Assembly (NCBI GenBank): GCA_011524395.1
Contig: WTKN01000283.1
Span: 1-48,865 of the forward strand
From: Moorena sp. SS36440bin_2
GTDB taxonomy: Bacteria > Cyanobacteriota > Cyanobacteriia > Cyanobacteriales > Coleofasciculaceae
DNA: 48,865 nt
Direction: 5' to 3'
Of the stretch, positions 26,994 through 36,267 are shown in pieces (position 1 is the first letter of the stretch; each line of letters begins with the position of its first letter). The position numbers were made by a program, and so were the translations under genes. A model generated the notes under the pieces. It was not told the DNA's origin. It ran no database searches and worked only from the letters and a program-made list of their open reading frames with translations.

Positions 26994-27103
26994 GTATATA
27001 ACGCTACGCTTAGCGTCAGAAGTTAGAAGTCAGAAGTCAGAAGTAAGCTAGACTCACGTTTCGGAGTTTATGAATGTCAAACATCTGAATGCATAGTGCT
27101 ATA
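26994..27103 (-). repeat. Right copy of the ~105-bp inverted repeat
   Basis: Reverse-oriented counterpart of 25244-25347. It shares GTATA at its start, CGCTACGCTTAG, the TCAGAAG heptamers, AGCTAGACTCACGTTT and ATGTCAAACATCTGAATG. It lies upstream of nblA. Confidence 0.85.
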
Positions 27104-27440
27104 AATGTTTCTTATACTCGATAAAACACAATTCGATAAAACACAATAGGTCGCGACCTTGGGTCACACCTGTAGAATAGGCATCTTGCCGTGGAATCGG
27201 CATCAGGCGTGGAAGCGATGCAGCGCCGACCTGCGGGGGTCTCCCCCACTCGCGCTTTGCCGTGGTTTCCCCCACTCGCGCTTTGCATAAGCCAGGAAAC
27301 TGGCAAGATGCCAGTTTCCTGGCTTATGCGATCGCGTAGCGTGACCGTAGGTCAATCCCATAAGCGCGGAAGCGTTGTGGCCAAAGGCCTCAGCTTCCGG
27401 AGCGTAGCGTGACCCAAAGACCAATCCCATAAAGCGGGAT
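27104..27440. repeat. Nest of palindromes and direct repeats
   Basis: This gene-free stretch holds a 45-bp perfect palindrome (27285-27329), two copies of CCCCCACTCGCGCTTTGC (about 27243-27260 and 27269-27286), the phrase GAAGCGATGCAGCGCCG, and several GCGTAGCGTGACC/GGCCAAAGGCC-type elements up to about 27435. Open frames through it are repeat by-products. It lies between nblA and polA. Confidence 0.85.
27285..27329. repeat. Perfect palindrome, 21-bp arms with 3-nt loop
   Basis: The left arm starts GCATAAGCCAGG and ends ACTGGCA; the loop is AGA; the right arm is its exact reverse complement, ending CCTGGCTTATGC. The central ACTGGCAAGATGCCAGT is the same 17-mer that recurs five times at 42158-42351. 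Confidence 0.95.
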
Positions 27441-27624
27441 ACAACCAGCACCCTAACGGAATAGTATTTAATTAAATATAGTCAACGAAAGAATAGCTAC
27501 TTGACTTAAACCCTAGACAGTTAACGATTCATCCTTAGTTAATTACCTGCTCAGCCTCACTTAATCCGGAATTCCCTGGCTGTCAACAAACAAGCAATCG
27601 CTACAATATAGCTAAAATAGGGAT

Positions 27625-30618
27625 ATGCCTAGATCTACTACTTCTTCTGACAACTCTCCCCAGCTCCCTGATCAGTCCGCAATGGCAGCATCCCCCCTAC
27701 TGATCCTAATTGATGGTCATTCTCTGGCTTTTCGCTCCTATTTTGCTTTTGCCAAAAGTCGTCAGGGTGGATTACGGACTAAAACTGGAATTCCGACCAG
27801 TGTCTGTTTTGGCTTCATTAAATCCTTGTTAGAGGTAATGGAGTCAGAAAACCCGAATGCGATCGCAATTGCTTTCGATACCAAAGAAGCCACCTTTCGC
27901 CAACAAGCCGATGCTAGTTATAAAGCCAATCGGAGCGAAACACCAGAAGATTTCATCCCAGATATCAAGAATCTCCAGCAGTTACTGGAAGGGTTAAGAA
28001 TTCCAGTAATAACCTCTCCTGGTTATGAAGCTGATGATGTATTGGCAACCTTAGCTCACCAAGCTATTGATCAAGGCTATCGTGTCAAAGTTGTATCTGG
28101 CGATCGCGATTTATTTCAACTGGTTGCTCCAGATAAAGGGATTACCGTTTTATATCTCAGTGGTGCCTTTGCGAGAGGGAGTGCTACAGTTGGACCTACG
28201 GAATATAGCGTAGAAGAAGTAGAAGCAAAATTGGGAGTATTACCTTCTCAAGTCGTGGATTATAAAGCCCTCTGTGGGGATCCATCCGATAATATTCCTG
28301 GAGTTAAGGGCATCGGAGCAAAGACTGCAGTTAAGTTACTCAAACAATACCAAAACCTGGATAATATTTATGCTTCCCTTGATAGTATTAAGGGTGCCGT
28401 TAAGAAAAAGCTGGAAGTCGGTAAATTAGATGCTGAGCATGCTCGCTATTTGGTTCAATTGCGATTTGATACTCCTGTCGATATTGATTTAGACCAGTCT
28501 CAGCTCCAAGGATTCGATCCTCAAGTGCTCAAACCGCTATTGGAGAAGTTAGAGTTAAAGTCATTTATCAGTCAAATAGATAAACTTCAGCAGCGTTTTG
28601 GTGGCGTAGTGCTAGAGGATATCCAAACTGATGCCCCAAATGATACTGATAGTGATACTGATAGCGATACTGATAGCAATACTGATACTCAGGAAGATGA
28701 TGATATTTCCTTTTTCAGTGTAGCGGAAACGGAAGAGTGTCAAGAGCAAGGGTCTAATACTGGTTCGATTCAACCACAAATTATCGATACTGTAGACAAG
28801 CTCAATCAATTAGTTGAACAGCTAAAATACTATACCGATGCTGGAAATCCTGTCGCTTGGGATACAGAAACTAGTGATTTGGAACCACGGGATGCTCAGT
28901 TGGTGGGGATTGGCTGTTGTTGGGGAAAAGAATTTACTGATGTTGCTTATATTCCTATCGGTCATAAAGATGGGACTAATTTAGATAAGGATATAGTCTT
29001 AGAATCCCTACGTCCAATTTTAGAAAGCTCAGATTATCCCAAAGTCTTACAAAATACGAAATTTGACCGACTAGTCTTCCGTTGTAATGGGATTCAGCTA
29101 GCAGGAGTGGTATTCGATACTATGCTAGCGAGTTATGTACTCAATCCTGAAACTAGCCATAAACTTAGTGACCTAGGGCTGCACTATTTAGGAATAGAAG
29201 CACAAAGTTATGACGACTTAGTTCCAAAAGGGAAAACTATCGGAGATTTAGACATTCCCACTGTAGCCGATTACTGTGGGATGGATGCTTATACCACCTT
29301 CGGAATAGTTTCTAAATTACGAGAAGAATTGGCGAAAATTCCAGCTTTGCAGGAATTGCTGCTAGATGTAGAGCAACCCCTCGAACCGGTATTAGCTGAT
29401 ATGGAATACCAGGGGATTAGTATTGATAAGGATTATCTGGAACAGTTCTCTCAACAGCTGGAAAAGGATTTAGTGGCAATTAAACAGCAAGCCTATCAAG
29501 ATGCTGGACAAGAATTCAATTTAGGTTCCCCTAAACAGCTGAGTCAGTTACTGTTTGAGAAACTAGGGTTAGATCGTAGGAAGTCTCGTAAAACCAAAAC
29601 CGGTTACTCTACCGATGCTACTATCTTAGCTAAATTACAAGGAGACCATCCAGTAGTAGATGCTGTTCTGGAATACCGTAGTTTATCGAAATTAAAGTCT
29701 ACTTATGTGGATGCTTTACCAGCACTGATGCGTTCTGATACTAAACGAGTACATACGGATTTTAATCAGACCGTGACCACAACTGGTAGACTATCCTCCT
29801 CTAGTCCTAATTTACAAAATATTCCTATTCGTACTGATTTTAGTCGCCAGATTCGGAAGGGTTTTATTCCAGAATCCGGTTGGCTGTTGGTATCCGCTGA
29901 CTATTCCCAAATTGAGTTACGAATCCTAGCTCACTTGAGTCAAGAGCCAGTGCTAGTGGACGCTTATCAAACTCAAGCCGATGTCCATACCTTGACGGCG
30001 CAAATGTTATTTGATAAAGAAGACATTACTGGTGAAGAGCGGCGCTTGGGTAAGATAATTAACTTTGGCGTAATTTACGGCATGGGAGCACAAAGGTTTG
30101 CTCAGGAAGCTAAGGTATCGGCAGCTCAAGGAAAAGTATTTATTGATCGATTGAATCAGCGCTATCCTCTAGTGTTTGCGTATTTAGAGGAAACTAAGAA
30201 AAAAGCGATCGCACAAGGCTATGTAGAAACTATACTCGGACGCCGTCGCTACTTTAGCTTTGGTGGTAACAGTCTTAGAAGGCTACAAGGTAAGCCTCTC
30301 GATCAGATTGATCTCGATAAACTTAAAGGTATCAATCCCTATGATGCTGGGTCATTAAGAGCAGCAGCTAACTCTCCCATTCAAGGCTCTAGCGCTGATA
30401 TAATCAAAATTGCCATGATTAAACTCTATCAAGAGTTACAGAAATATCAGGCGCGGTTGCTATTACAAGTCCATGATGAATTAATCTTTGAAATTCCCCC
30501 TGATGAATGGGAAGAATTGCAGCTAAAAATTCGGGAAACTATGGAATCAGCAGTTAAGTTAACTGTTCCTTTAGTTGTGGAAATACATGCTGGGGATAAT
30601 TGGATGGAAGCGAAGTGA
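27625..30618 (+). CDS. polA: DNA polymerase I
   Basis: A 997-aa replication/repair polymerase. Residues 25-320 form the 5' nuclease (LILIDGHSLAFRSYFAFAKS; YEADDVLATLA; GDPSDNIPGVKGIGAKTA). The 3'-5' exonuclease follows, with an intact first acidic motif (AWDTETSDLEP, Asp413), so proofreading is likely. The polymerase domain has TTGRLSSSSPNLQNIPIR, motif A LLVSADYSQIELR (Asp759), motif B KIINFGVIYGMG and motif C VHDEL (Asp951). It fills gaps, removes RNA primers and repairs DNA. The linker between the nuclease and exonuclease domains holds an acidic tandem repeat (DTDSDTDSDTDSNTD, about residues 338-352) coded by short repeats. The ATG at 27625 has only a weak ribosome binding site; the MAASPLL start at residue 20 is an alternative. 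Confidence 0.97.
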   Translation: MPRSTTSSDNSPQLPDQSAMAASPLLILIDGHSLAFRSYFAFAKSRQGGLRTKTGIPTSVCFGFIKSLLEVMESENPNAIAIAFDTKEATFRQQADASYKANRSETPEDFIPDIKNLQQLLEGLRIPVITSPGYEADDVLATLAHQAIDQGYRVKVVSGDRDLFQLVAPDKGITVLYLSGAFARGSATVGPTEYSVEEVEAKLGVLPSQVVDYKALCGDPSDNIPGVKGIGAKTAVKLLKQYQNLDNIYASLDSIKGAVKKKLEVGKLDAEHARYLVQLRFDTPVDIDLDQSQLQGFDPQVLKPLLEKLELKSFISQIDKLQQRFGGVVLEDIQTDAPNDTDSDTDSDTDSNTDTQEDDDISFFSVAETEECQEQGSNTGSIQPQIIDTVDKLNQLVEQLKYYTDAGNPVAWDTETSDLEPRDAQLVGIGCCWGKEFTDVAYIPIGHKDGTNLDKDIVLESLRPILESSDYPKVLQNTKFDRLVFRCNGIQLAGVVFDTMLASYVLNPETSHKLSDLGLHYLGIEAQSYDDLVPKGKTIGDLDIPTVADYCGMDAYTTFGIVSKLREELAKIPALQELLLDVEQPLEPVLADMEYQGISIDKDYLEQFSQQLEKDLVAIKQQAYQDAGQEFNLGSPKQLSQLLFEKLGLDRRKSRKTKTGYSTDATILAKLQGDHPVVDAVLEYRSLSKLKSTYVDALPALMRSDTKRVHTDFNQTVTTTGRLSSSSPNLQNIPIRTDFSRQIRKGFIPESGWLLVSADYSQIELRILAHLSQEPVLVDAYQTQADVHTLTAQMLFDKEDITGEERRLGKIINFGVIYGMGAQRFAQEAKVSAAQGKVFIDRLNQRYPLVFAYLEETKKKAIAQGYVETILGRRRYFSFGGNSLRRLQGKPLDQIDLDKLKGINPYDAGSLRAAANSPIQGSSADIIKIAMIKLYQELQKYQARLLLQVHDELIFEIPPDEWEELQLKIRETMESAVKLTVPLVVEIHAGDNWMEAK

Positions 30619-30661
30619 GGCAAAAGGCATGCTAGCAATAGTGCGATCGCGGAGCGGCTCT

Positions 30662-31222
30662 TCAGAGCATCGCATTCTTAATCATACCTTGGTTATACCA
30701 AGATTGCACTTCCTCTACCAGCGTCAAGGTTCCCTCTCCCGTTGTTTTGCTGCCATCGCAGTGGTAGCCAATATAATTAAAAGTTATTTCTCGGGTATTA
30801 GGGGCTAATGTCCCATATCCTTTGTAGTTACTCAAGCAAGCCGGGACAGTCGCAGGCACATTGAAAGGAGCTGTTATTTCAGGTCTGTCGGTAGAGATAC
30901 CATCATTGCCCAATCCAGAGTCTACCTTCCATTCCCAGTCATCCCCAAAGGTTGCCGCTACAGATCCAGATATACCAGTACCAGTTGACCAGTTTCCCGT
31001 CACGTCAGTAAGTGAAAAATCTAACTGGACGGAAATCGGGATGTTTTCATAGGTCTTTCCATTCATCGATAGTGAATAGTCACCGCTCCAAGTAGATGAT
31101 ACTAAGTGTGGCGGCACTTGAGCATTAAGTATCTCCTGGCTACCAACTATCAAAGCTGCTAAGCTGCCAATCCTAAGCAATCCTAAGAAAGATTTTCCTT
31201 GCATGCTCCGCAAATTATCCAT
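30662..31222 (-). CDS. Secreted hypothetical protein
   Basis: A 186-aa protein with a probable signal peptide (GLLRIGSLAALIVGSQEILNA, cleavage near residue 35). The mature part is rich in Thr, Ser, Gly and aromatic residues and likely beta-structured (STWSGDYSLSMNGKTYENIP; EITFNYIGYHCDGSKTTGEG). Two cysteines could pair. I do not recognise a family. The gene is tail-to-tail with polA, and its last codons lie next to a GCGATCGC and a GAGCGGCTCTTC-type repeat. Confidence 0.65.
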   Translation of the reverse strand: MDNLRSMQGKSFLGLLRIGSLAALIVGSQEILNAQVPPHLVSSTWSGDYSLSMNGKTYENIPISVQLDFSLTDVTGNWSTGTGISGSVAATFGDDWEWKVDSGLGNDGISTDRPEITAPFNVPATVPACLSNYKGYGTLAPNTREITFNYIGYHCDGSKTTGEGTLTLVEEVQSWYNQGMIKNAML

Positions 31223-31834
31223 TTAATGTAGATTATCAAAATTATAGGCTAGTTAGGCATCAATATACGTTAAAATTCATAATTCGATAATGAAGCTGGA
31301 AGCCTGTATTCAAAAGGTTTTCACAAATGTGAATACAACACTATTTAACGGATAATTTAACCTATCTACTTACTAAATTTTACAAGAGTTACAGTATGCT
31401 TGTCACCCTTTGAGGATGAAATGTGAAAGCCCTGCTTAACTTAAGGTTAATAAAACTTGAGTGATACTTCATCAAAGCTTCGCCTACATTGCTCGAATGT
31501 CTAGTTAATATAGTCGAGGTAGAAAATAGTCTCCTAACTCTCTAATTGGTAATTTAATTTGAGATTGTAATCAATCCAACTCTTATTATCCAATGCTTGA
31601 GTATGTTAGCAAATTTTCACGATTAGTAAATTGATGGGAGCCACTTACTAATACTAATGTGCAATATCCTGTAATCGTCTACAGGTCACTATCTCGTGCG
31701 TTGTTACAGTCCAACCAAATTATTGAACAGCCAGATAACGCTTCCAGTGATTTACAGATTCAGTTTTCAGGTGCTCTATATCTAGAAGATTTATCATAAC
31801 GCTCAAGGTCTCTATCAGATATCTCTTCAGATAA
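31223..31834. other. Gene-free AT-rich region
   Basis: About 610 bp between divergent secreted-protein genes. I see no open frame of useful length, no tRNA and no strong hairpin; it probably holds promoters for both sides. Confidence 0.55.
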
Positions 31835-31858
31835 TTGTTCCATTCCTACACACTGATC

Positions 31859-34138
31859 ATGGCACAAGTATCCCGAACCAAGTTCTCAATCCCAAAGCTA
31901 ATCTTTCGGTCATCCTTAGTCACATTATCCATAGTGTTTTCAGCAACTTACACCTGGGCCTTTGGTTTAGACGATCTTATTCCAAAGGTTAAAGTTCCCA
32001 AACTTCCTGGGGGAATTAATGAACAAATCGAAGACGCGATAAATGACACGATTGATAACGCAGTAGATGAAATTATTCCCTATGGCATTCCCCGTTCACT
32101 TGAAGAGTTAGTAGATTTACTGTTTGGAGCCCTGGCCAAAGATTATGGTGTTATTCAACAAACACCCTACTCTGCCGGATATAACGAAGTGCTGATCGTT
32201 TCTCCATCCACAGGGGCAGAACAACGCATGCAGGTAAACTTACCAGAAGAAGAATTTCGGATCTATGAGATTGCCTTTAAAGGTGTTTCAGTTCCGAAAC
32301 CCAAAGCCGTTGTAGGTGGACAAAGCCCACTAGAGGAATCAGAGATTAAAGACCGGTTATCTGAATTCACAATTAAATACGATACCCAAAATAAAGTGCA
32401 GGCGATTATTCTAGCTGATGGCACTAAAGCTAAATTTAGCAATAGTCAGGCTATTATTTATGGTGCATCCGGTAAACCCATAGAAACCATAACCTTGCCT
32501 CAAGCCAATGCTAACCCCTCAGAAAATTATATAGCATTAAAGAACACAGGAAAGCAAAAATGTGAATCCAATGTTAAGCAACTGTTACAAGCAACACTGG
32601 ATAATGCTAATTTAAAGAACTTAAACCTAGCACAATTAGGTACTTCTGATGAAGCAAGACTGTTGGCTTGGGCTGGAACTTTCGGTAGAGAAGCATTAGC
32701 AGACTCTCTACTACCCGATAGCAGAAATCAAACCATACAATCAATTAGTTGTCAAGCTCCAGTCCAATGTAATGTTAAGCATACTTACAAGGGAGCGAGC
32801 GAAGTTCGGACTGACCTATTTAAGATCCCACCAGGCACAAACCCAAAAGTTGCCTTAGAGTATGAGTTTTATACTATTCCGGATAGACTAGAAATTTTCT
32901 ATGAAGGGTCTCGTATTTTCGGAGTAGGACCAAAGTCAGGGCGTGATACTAAACGTATTGGTAACCTTCCCGATAACGCGAAGTATGTGGGAGTTAAGGT
33001 AATTGGTAATCGTGATGAGGGCACTCGATGGTGGTATACTATCCACTGTTCTAATACAGGTGTTGTAGTATCTGAGGATACACTTTTACCCAACAAGTTT
33101 CTTGGTGAATGGTCAGGATATCTCACTCGGCAGAAAGATAAAGCTAAAATATATGTTACTATGACATTGGCTAATAAGTCAAAAGCTGGTGAAGCAACGG
33201 GAGTATTTAAGCTTACTTCTAGTGAATGTAAGAGTGAATTTACAGTTAAAACTGTAACAGATTCCTCAATTGTGCTGAGCAAAAAAGAAGGTAATCCAGA
33301 ATGTGACCTAGAAGATATCTCACTGAATTTAGTTTCAGATAATGAGTTAATGTTTGCTGAAGATCAGCAAATGTACTTTGCGCAAGGATATCGGGAAAGA
33401 TCTTTGTATAAAGAAAACATTCCTTGCGAAAATGAGCCTAGTTTTAAGCTCAATGATAACTTATACCTAGACAATTTTGATGATCCATTTGTTTTGCCTA
33501 ACAAGGATAATAAAGATCGAATTGCTAGAAATGATATATTAAAGGATGATTCCTTTTTTACCTCAAAATCAGATAATGAGAATCTTTTAGAAGACAGATA
33601 TCATTATTACTCTACATTTCCTAATATTTATCCAACTAAATACAATGATGACATAATTCAATACAATAGAATCTGTGAGATTGTAGACAAGGGATGCACA
33701 CCAGAAAATGTCTTTGCAGAGATGATTTCACAGGCTAGATTTACTGCACCCGCTAGACCAAAACAGGCCTCCAATCCAGTTAAAAACTGTATGGTGGTTG
33801 ACTTAGACACACTATTTTACCTAGATGATTTTCTGAGGTTTTTACGTGGTACTGAAGATAAAGTCGTAGTAATGGTAAACGAAGAAAAGTTTATTGCTAT
33901 TAACTACACGTTACCAACTCATAATCTTTTTCCAGGCCGAGTTTTTAGACAGGTTATTCAAAAAGATGGTGCGGTTTGGATTTCTACAATTGGAGAGGGA
34001 CGAGGTGATGTTCCCTATATTAATGAAATGGAAGGATTGAGGATTTTTACTGTAGATATTGACAAATATTTCCAGCGGCATGTTCGAAATGTTATCGAGA
34101 AGGACTTGCCTTGGGGATTAGACGCAAATCCTAAATGA
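31859..34138 (+). CDS. Large secreted protein of unknown function
   Basis: A 759-aa protein that I do not recognise. The N-terminus (LIFRSSLVTLSIVFSATYTW) is a signal peptide. After it, VPKLPGGINEQIEDAINDTI is a region of acidic amphipathic helices. The middle (about 315-515) is beta-rich with several cysteines. The C-terminal third (from about 520) contains NCMVVDLDTLFYLDDFLRFL and ends near VRNVIEKDLPWGL. I chose the ATG at 31859 (MAQVSRTK) instead of an in-frame TTG at 31835. Monocistronic. The codon use is AT-leaning in the last third (33400-33800) compared with the first. Confidence 0.6.
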   Translation: MAQVSRTKFSIPKLIFRSSLVTLSIVFSATYTWAFGLDDLIPKVKVPKLPGGINEQIEDAINDTIDNAVDEIIPYGIPRSLEELVDLLFGALAKDYGVIQQTPYSAGYNEVLIVSPSTGAEQRMQVNLPEEEFRIYEIAFKGVSVPKPKAVVGGQSPLEESEIKDRLSEFTIKYDTQNKVQAIILADGTKAKFSNSQAIIYGASGKPIETITLPQANANPSENYIALKNTGKQKCESNVKQLLQATLDNANLKNLNLAQLGTSDEARLLAWAGTFGREALADSLLPDSRNQTIQSISCQAPVQCNVKHTYKGASEVRTDLFKIPPGTNPKVALEYEFYTIPDRLEIFYEGSRIFGVGPKSGRDTKRIGNLPDNAKYVGVKVIGNRDEGTRWWYTIHCSNTGVVVSEDTLLPNKFLGEWSGYLTRQKDKAKIYVTMTLANKSKAGEATGVFKLTSSECKSEFTVKTVTDSSIVLSKKEGNPECDLEDISLNLVSDNELMFAEDQQMYFAQGYRERSLYKENIPCENEPSFKLNDNLYLDNFDDPFVLPNKDNKDRIARNDILKDDSFFTSKSDNENLLEDRYHYYSTFPNIYPTKYNDDIIQYNRICEIVDKGCTPENVFAEMISQARFTAPARPKQASNPVKNCMVVDLDTLFYLDDFLRFLRGTEDKVVVMVNEEKFIAINYTLPTHNLFPGRVFRQVIQKDGAVWISTIGEGRGDVPYINEMEGLRIFTVDIDKYFQRHVRNVIEKDLPWGLDANPK

Positions 34139-34182
34139 CTACCTCTATAAGTATTGGCGTTGCTGATTCTGAGTATGTTTTT

Positions 34183-34306
34183 GCCCCCCTAGCCCCCCAA
34201 TTCTGGGGGGAACAAAACTATCAAGCGATGCAGCGCGGTCTTGGGGGTTTCCCCCATGAGCGACTGCATCAAGACAAGTCCCCCAGAATTGGGGGATTTA
34301 GGGGGC
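34183..34306. repeat. CCCCCTA/TAGGGGG palindromic element with nested repeat
   Basis: The outer arms, GCCCCCCTAGCCCCCC-AATTCTGGGG and CCCCAGAATTGGGGG-ATTTAGGGGGC, are near-perfect inverted copies. Between them sits a different repeat, AAGCGATGCAGCGCGGTC plus GGGGGTTTCCCCC, related to sequence at about 27206-27250. Related outer elements lie at 42759-42843 and 48205-48302. Confidence 0.85.
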
Positions 34307-34409
34307 TTTAATAAAACCAAATGGTCGCGCATTCATTCCTTAATTCAGCAACGCCATACTTTCGGCTAAGCCCGTCCCTACAATTCTTTTAACGTCTAAT
34401 TAGACCTAC

Positions 34410-34610
34410 CTACTTAGTCTCAGTTTTTCTGTTTACTTTACAGTTGGGGCAGTCTTGTCCCTGATCACCTGCGGGATCATCGTATCCGCAGCTGGAGCAA
34501 GTCTTCGCAGTCTCGACACCTGCGCCATCATCCTCACCAAGTTGATAACTGAAAACCGGGTTAGCGAATAACGCAACGCCCAAGACTAGCCCAAGAGATA
34601 ATCCCTTCAT
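34410..34610 (-). CDS. Small secreted protein with paired CxxC motifs
   Basis: A 66-aa protein from the ATG at 34610, which has GAGGTG spaced about right upstream; an ATG at 34622 would add four residues. The N-terminal KGLSLGLVLGVALFANPVFS is a signal peptide. The short mature part has two CxxC pairs (KTCSSCGYDD and QDCPNCKVN) that could bind zinc or form disulfides. Family unknown; the motif recalls rubredoxin-like zinc ribbons. Lies alone after the dispersed repeat at 34183. Confidence 0.6.
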   Translation of the reverse strand: MKGLSLGLVLGVALFANPVFSYQLGEDDGAGVETAKTCSSCGYDDPAGDQGQDCPNCKVNRKTETK

Positions 34611-34707
34611 TACACACCTCATATGTTGTTGGTTGAAACCTAAACATACATTTATACTAGCTCAGTCTGCTTAAGACCAGCTGCTCAACCAAAAGCCCCT
34701 GACCCCC

Positions 34708-35160
34708 TCAACTACTAGCCGGAAAACTACCACCAATAAAGTGGATATCACTAAAGGTTTCAATCCACAAACGAGCGCCACAATCCAGTGGATGATCCGG
34801 CTGATACACAATCTTACACGGACCGAGAATTTCCACTTCATTACCGTAGAGATTAGTACCCTTTCGTTTTACTGAAATCACTGGCTTCCGGTCTTGAGGG
34901 CTTTTCTTCATATTCGAGCCAATGTGATTGCGATTGACATTAATCTTCGCTAAAGCTGGCGGACGACTAGTACGCCATTTGCCCTTGGGTCCACGATGAC
35001 CTTTAGTAATTTGTGGCAAATCGTTGAACAGAGGAATAATCCAGAATTTCCCGGTTTTATAGGCACCCCGCACCCGACCCTTCTCTAGGAGTTGGCGCAA
35101 TCGTCGAGAAGAAATTCCTAATAGAGATGCCGCTTCAGTAGTTCCAACGCACTTGTTCAT
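34708..35160 (-). CDS. Helix-turn-helix DNA-binding protein
   Basis: A 150-aa protein whose N-terminus (MNKCVGTTEAASLLGISSRR then LRQLLEKGRVRGAYKTGKFW) is an excisionase/MerR-type helix-turn-helix: T-x-x-x-A-A-x-L-L-G-I-S followed by a wing ending KFWIIP. The C-terminal half (ILGPCKIVYQPDHPLDCGAR and LWIETFSDIHFIGGSFPAS) is unfamiliar; it may bind a ligand or partner. Two decayed partial copies of this gene occur at 36268 and 38128, each next to a copy of a membrane-protein gene. That pattern suggests the helix-turn-helix gene and the divergent membrane protein form a unit that was duplicated. Confidence 0.7.
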   Translation of the reverse strand: MNKCVGTTEAASLLGISSRRLRQLLEKGRVRGAYKTGKFWIIPLFNDLPQITKGHRGPKGKWRTSRPPALAKINVNRNHIGSNMKKSPQDRKPVISVKRKGTNLYGNEVEILGPCKIVYQPDHPLDCGARLWIETFSDIHFIGGSFPASS

Positions 35161-35415
35161 CAGTGGATTTAGCTTAACTATTCCGATAATACTAGTTTAA
35201 TGTAAAAAAGAGAAATTGACAACTTGAGGGAATTGGGAATTGGGAATCGGGAAAAAACAGCTATTTGAGTACAAAAGGTACCCTCAGGGGTACTGCAAAG
35301 TCTATGTTAAATCAGACATAAAGGAGGAAAGGAATTGCCTTTAAGGGTTCAGATCCTTCTCAATCACTTTAAGAATAGCTAGATTTTTTAGACACAGAAG
35401 TACTACGGTCATCAG

Positions 35416-36252
35416 ATGCAAAATTACAAACAAGAGCAAAAGCCAGATCAAAACCAACCAAAGCAACCTAGATCTTTAGTTAAGACTTTTTTATGGTTCG
35501 GAATCGGTATTGCTACACTTTTAATTACTGGTAAGGGAGCTATTTTTGCCTATCAGCAATGGCTATCTCATCATGAACAACGAGTCTTTCTGGAAACTAT
35601 GGAAGACCTGATCATCAATAAAGACTTTGTCGAGTGTATGAACAAAGCTCTAGACATTCCTGAAAGTTCTCAGAACCATTATAATGCGCAATTTTTTTTG
35701 AATCAGTGTGCTCAAGGACAGTTGGACCAAGCCAATAAAGTGGTAAAAGCACAGGAGTTGAAACCCGTTGATGAGAATTATACATTAGCAATTAACTTGG
35801 CCAAACAAATTCCTTCATCAAGCTCTGTCTATAATCAAGCTCAAGATGCGATCCTTAAGTGGAACGAAAAGTTAAAACAAGTACTTGGAGTAGAAGGCTT
35901 TCCTGATGGCATCTATTTGTACCATAATGAGAAAGAATATGATAGATATATTATTCTGCAAAAGCAAGGCAATACTATCTTAGGGACAAGATATACTTTT
36001 CAAAGTGATGATATCGTTTGTTTTAGAGGAGTTATACGCCGTAATCTAGTTGAAGAAGTAATTGGAATTTTTTATGGTATTGATTTTATACCAGAGATCA
36101 AAGATATTGACCCAATAGATTTATCTAAGTGGTATCGAATAAGTTGGGATAAAGCGTCTAAGTCTAGCAATCACGCTCTACAATATGCTTATAATAATAG
36201 AGATATTCGTCTAGAATCTTGTCGGGAAGACTTCGCGGAGCAAATCCCTTAA
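35416..36252 (+). CDS. Membrane-anchored protein of unknown function, copy 1
   Basis: A 278-aa protein with a positively charged N-terminus, one membrane helix (FLWFGIGIATLLITGKGAIF, residues 26-45) and a large, probably external domain. The first part of that domain (VFLETMEDLIINKDFVECMN; FFLNQCAQGQLDQANK) is helical and TPR-like. The rest (VEGFPDGIYLYHNEKEYDRY; DIVCFRGVIRRNL) looks beta-rich. Family not recognised. It is paralogous to 37271-38122, about 75% identical by eye, and both share an upstream segment (CTTTAAGGGTTCAGATCCTT) ending just before the ATG. Divergent from the helix-turn-helix gene at 34708, which may regulate it. Confidence 0.7.
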   Translation: MQNYKQEQKPDQNQPKQPRSLVKTFLWFGIGIATLLITGKGAIFAYQQWLSHHEQRVFLETMEDLIINKDFVECMNKALDIPESSQNHYNAQFFLNQCAQGQLDQANKVVKAQELKPVDENYTLAINLAKQIPSSSSVYNQAQDAILKWNEKLKQVLGVEGFPDGIYLYHNEKEYDRYIILQKQGNTILGTRYTFQSDDIVCFRGVIRRNLVEEVIGIFYGIDFIPEIKDIDPIDLSKWYRISWDKASKSSNHALQYAYNNRDIRLESCREDFAEQIP

Positions 36253-36267
36253 CCGACTTAGGAAATA

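Noticed and set aside
27112..27451. Open frames on both strands between nblA and polA
   Set aside because: Made wholly of palindromes and repeat phrases; all frames stay open because of repeat composition.
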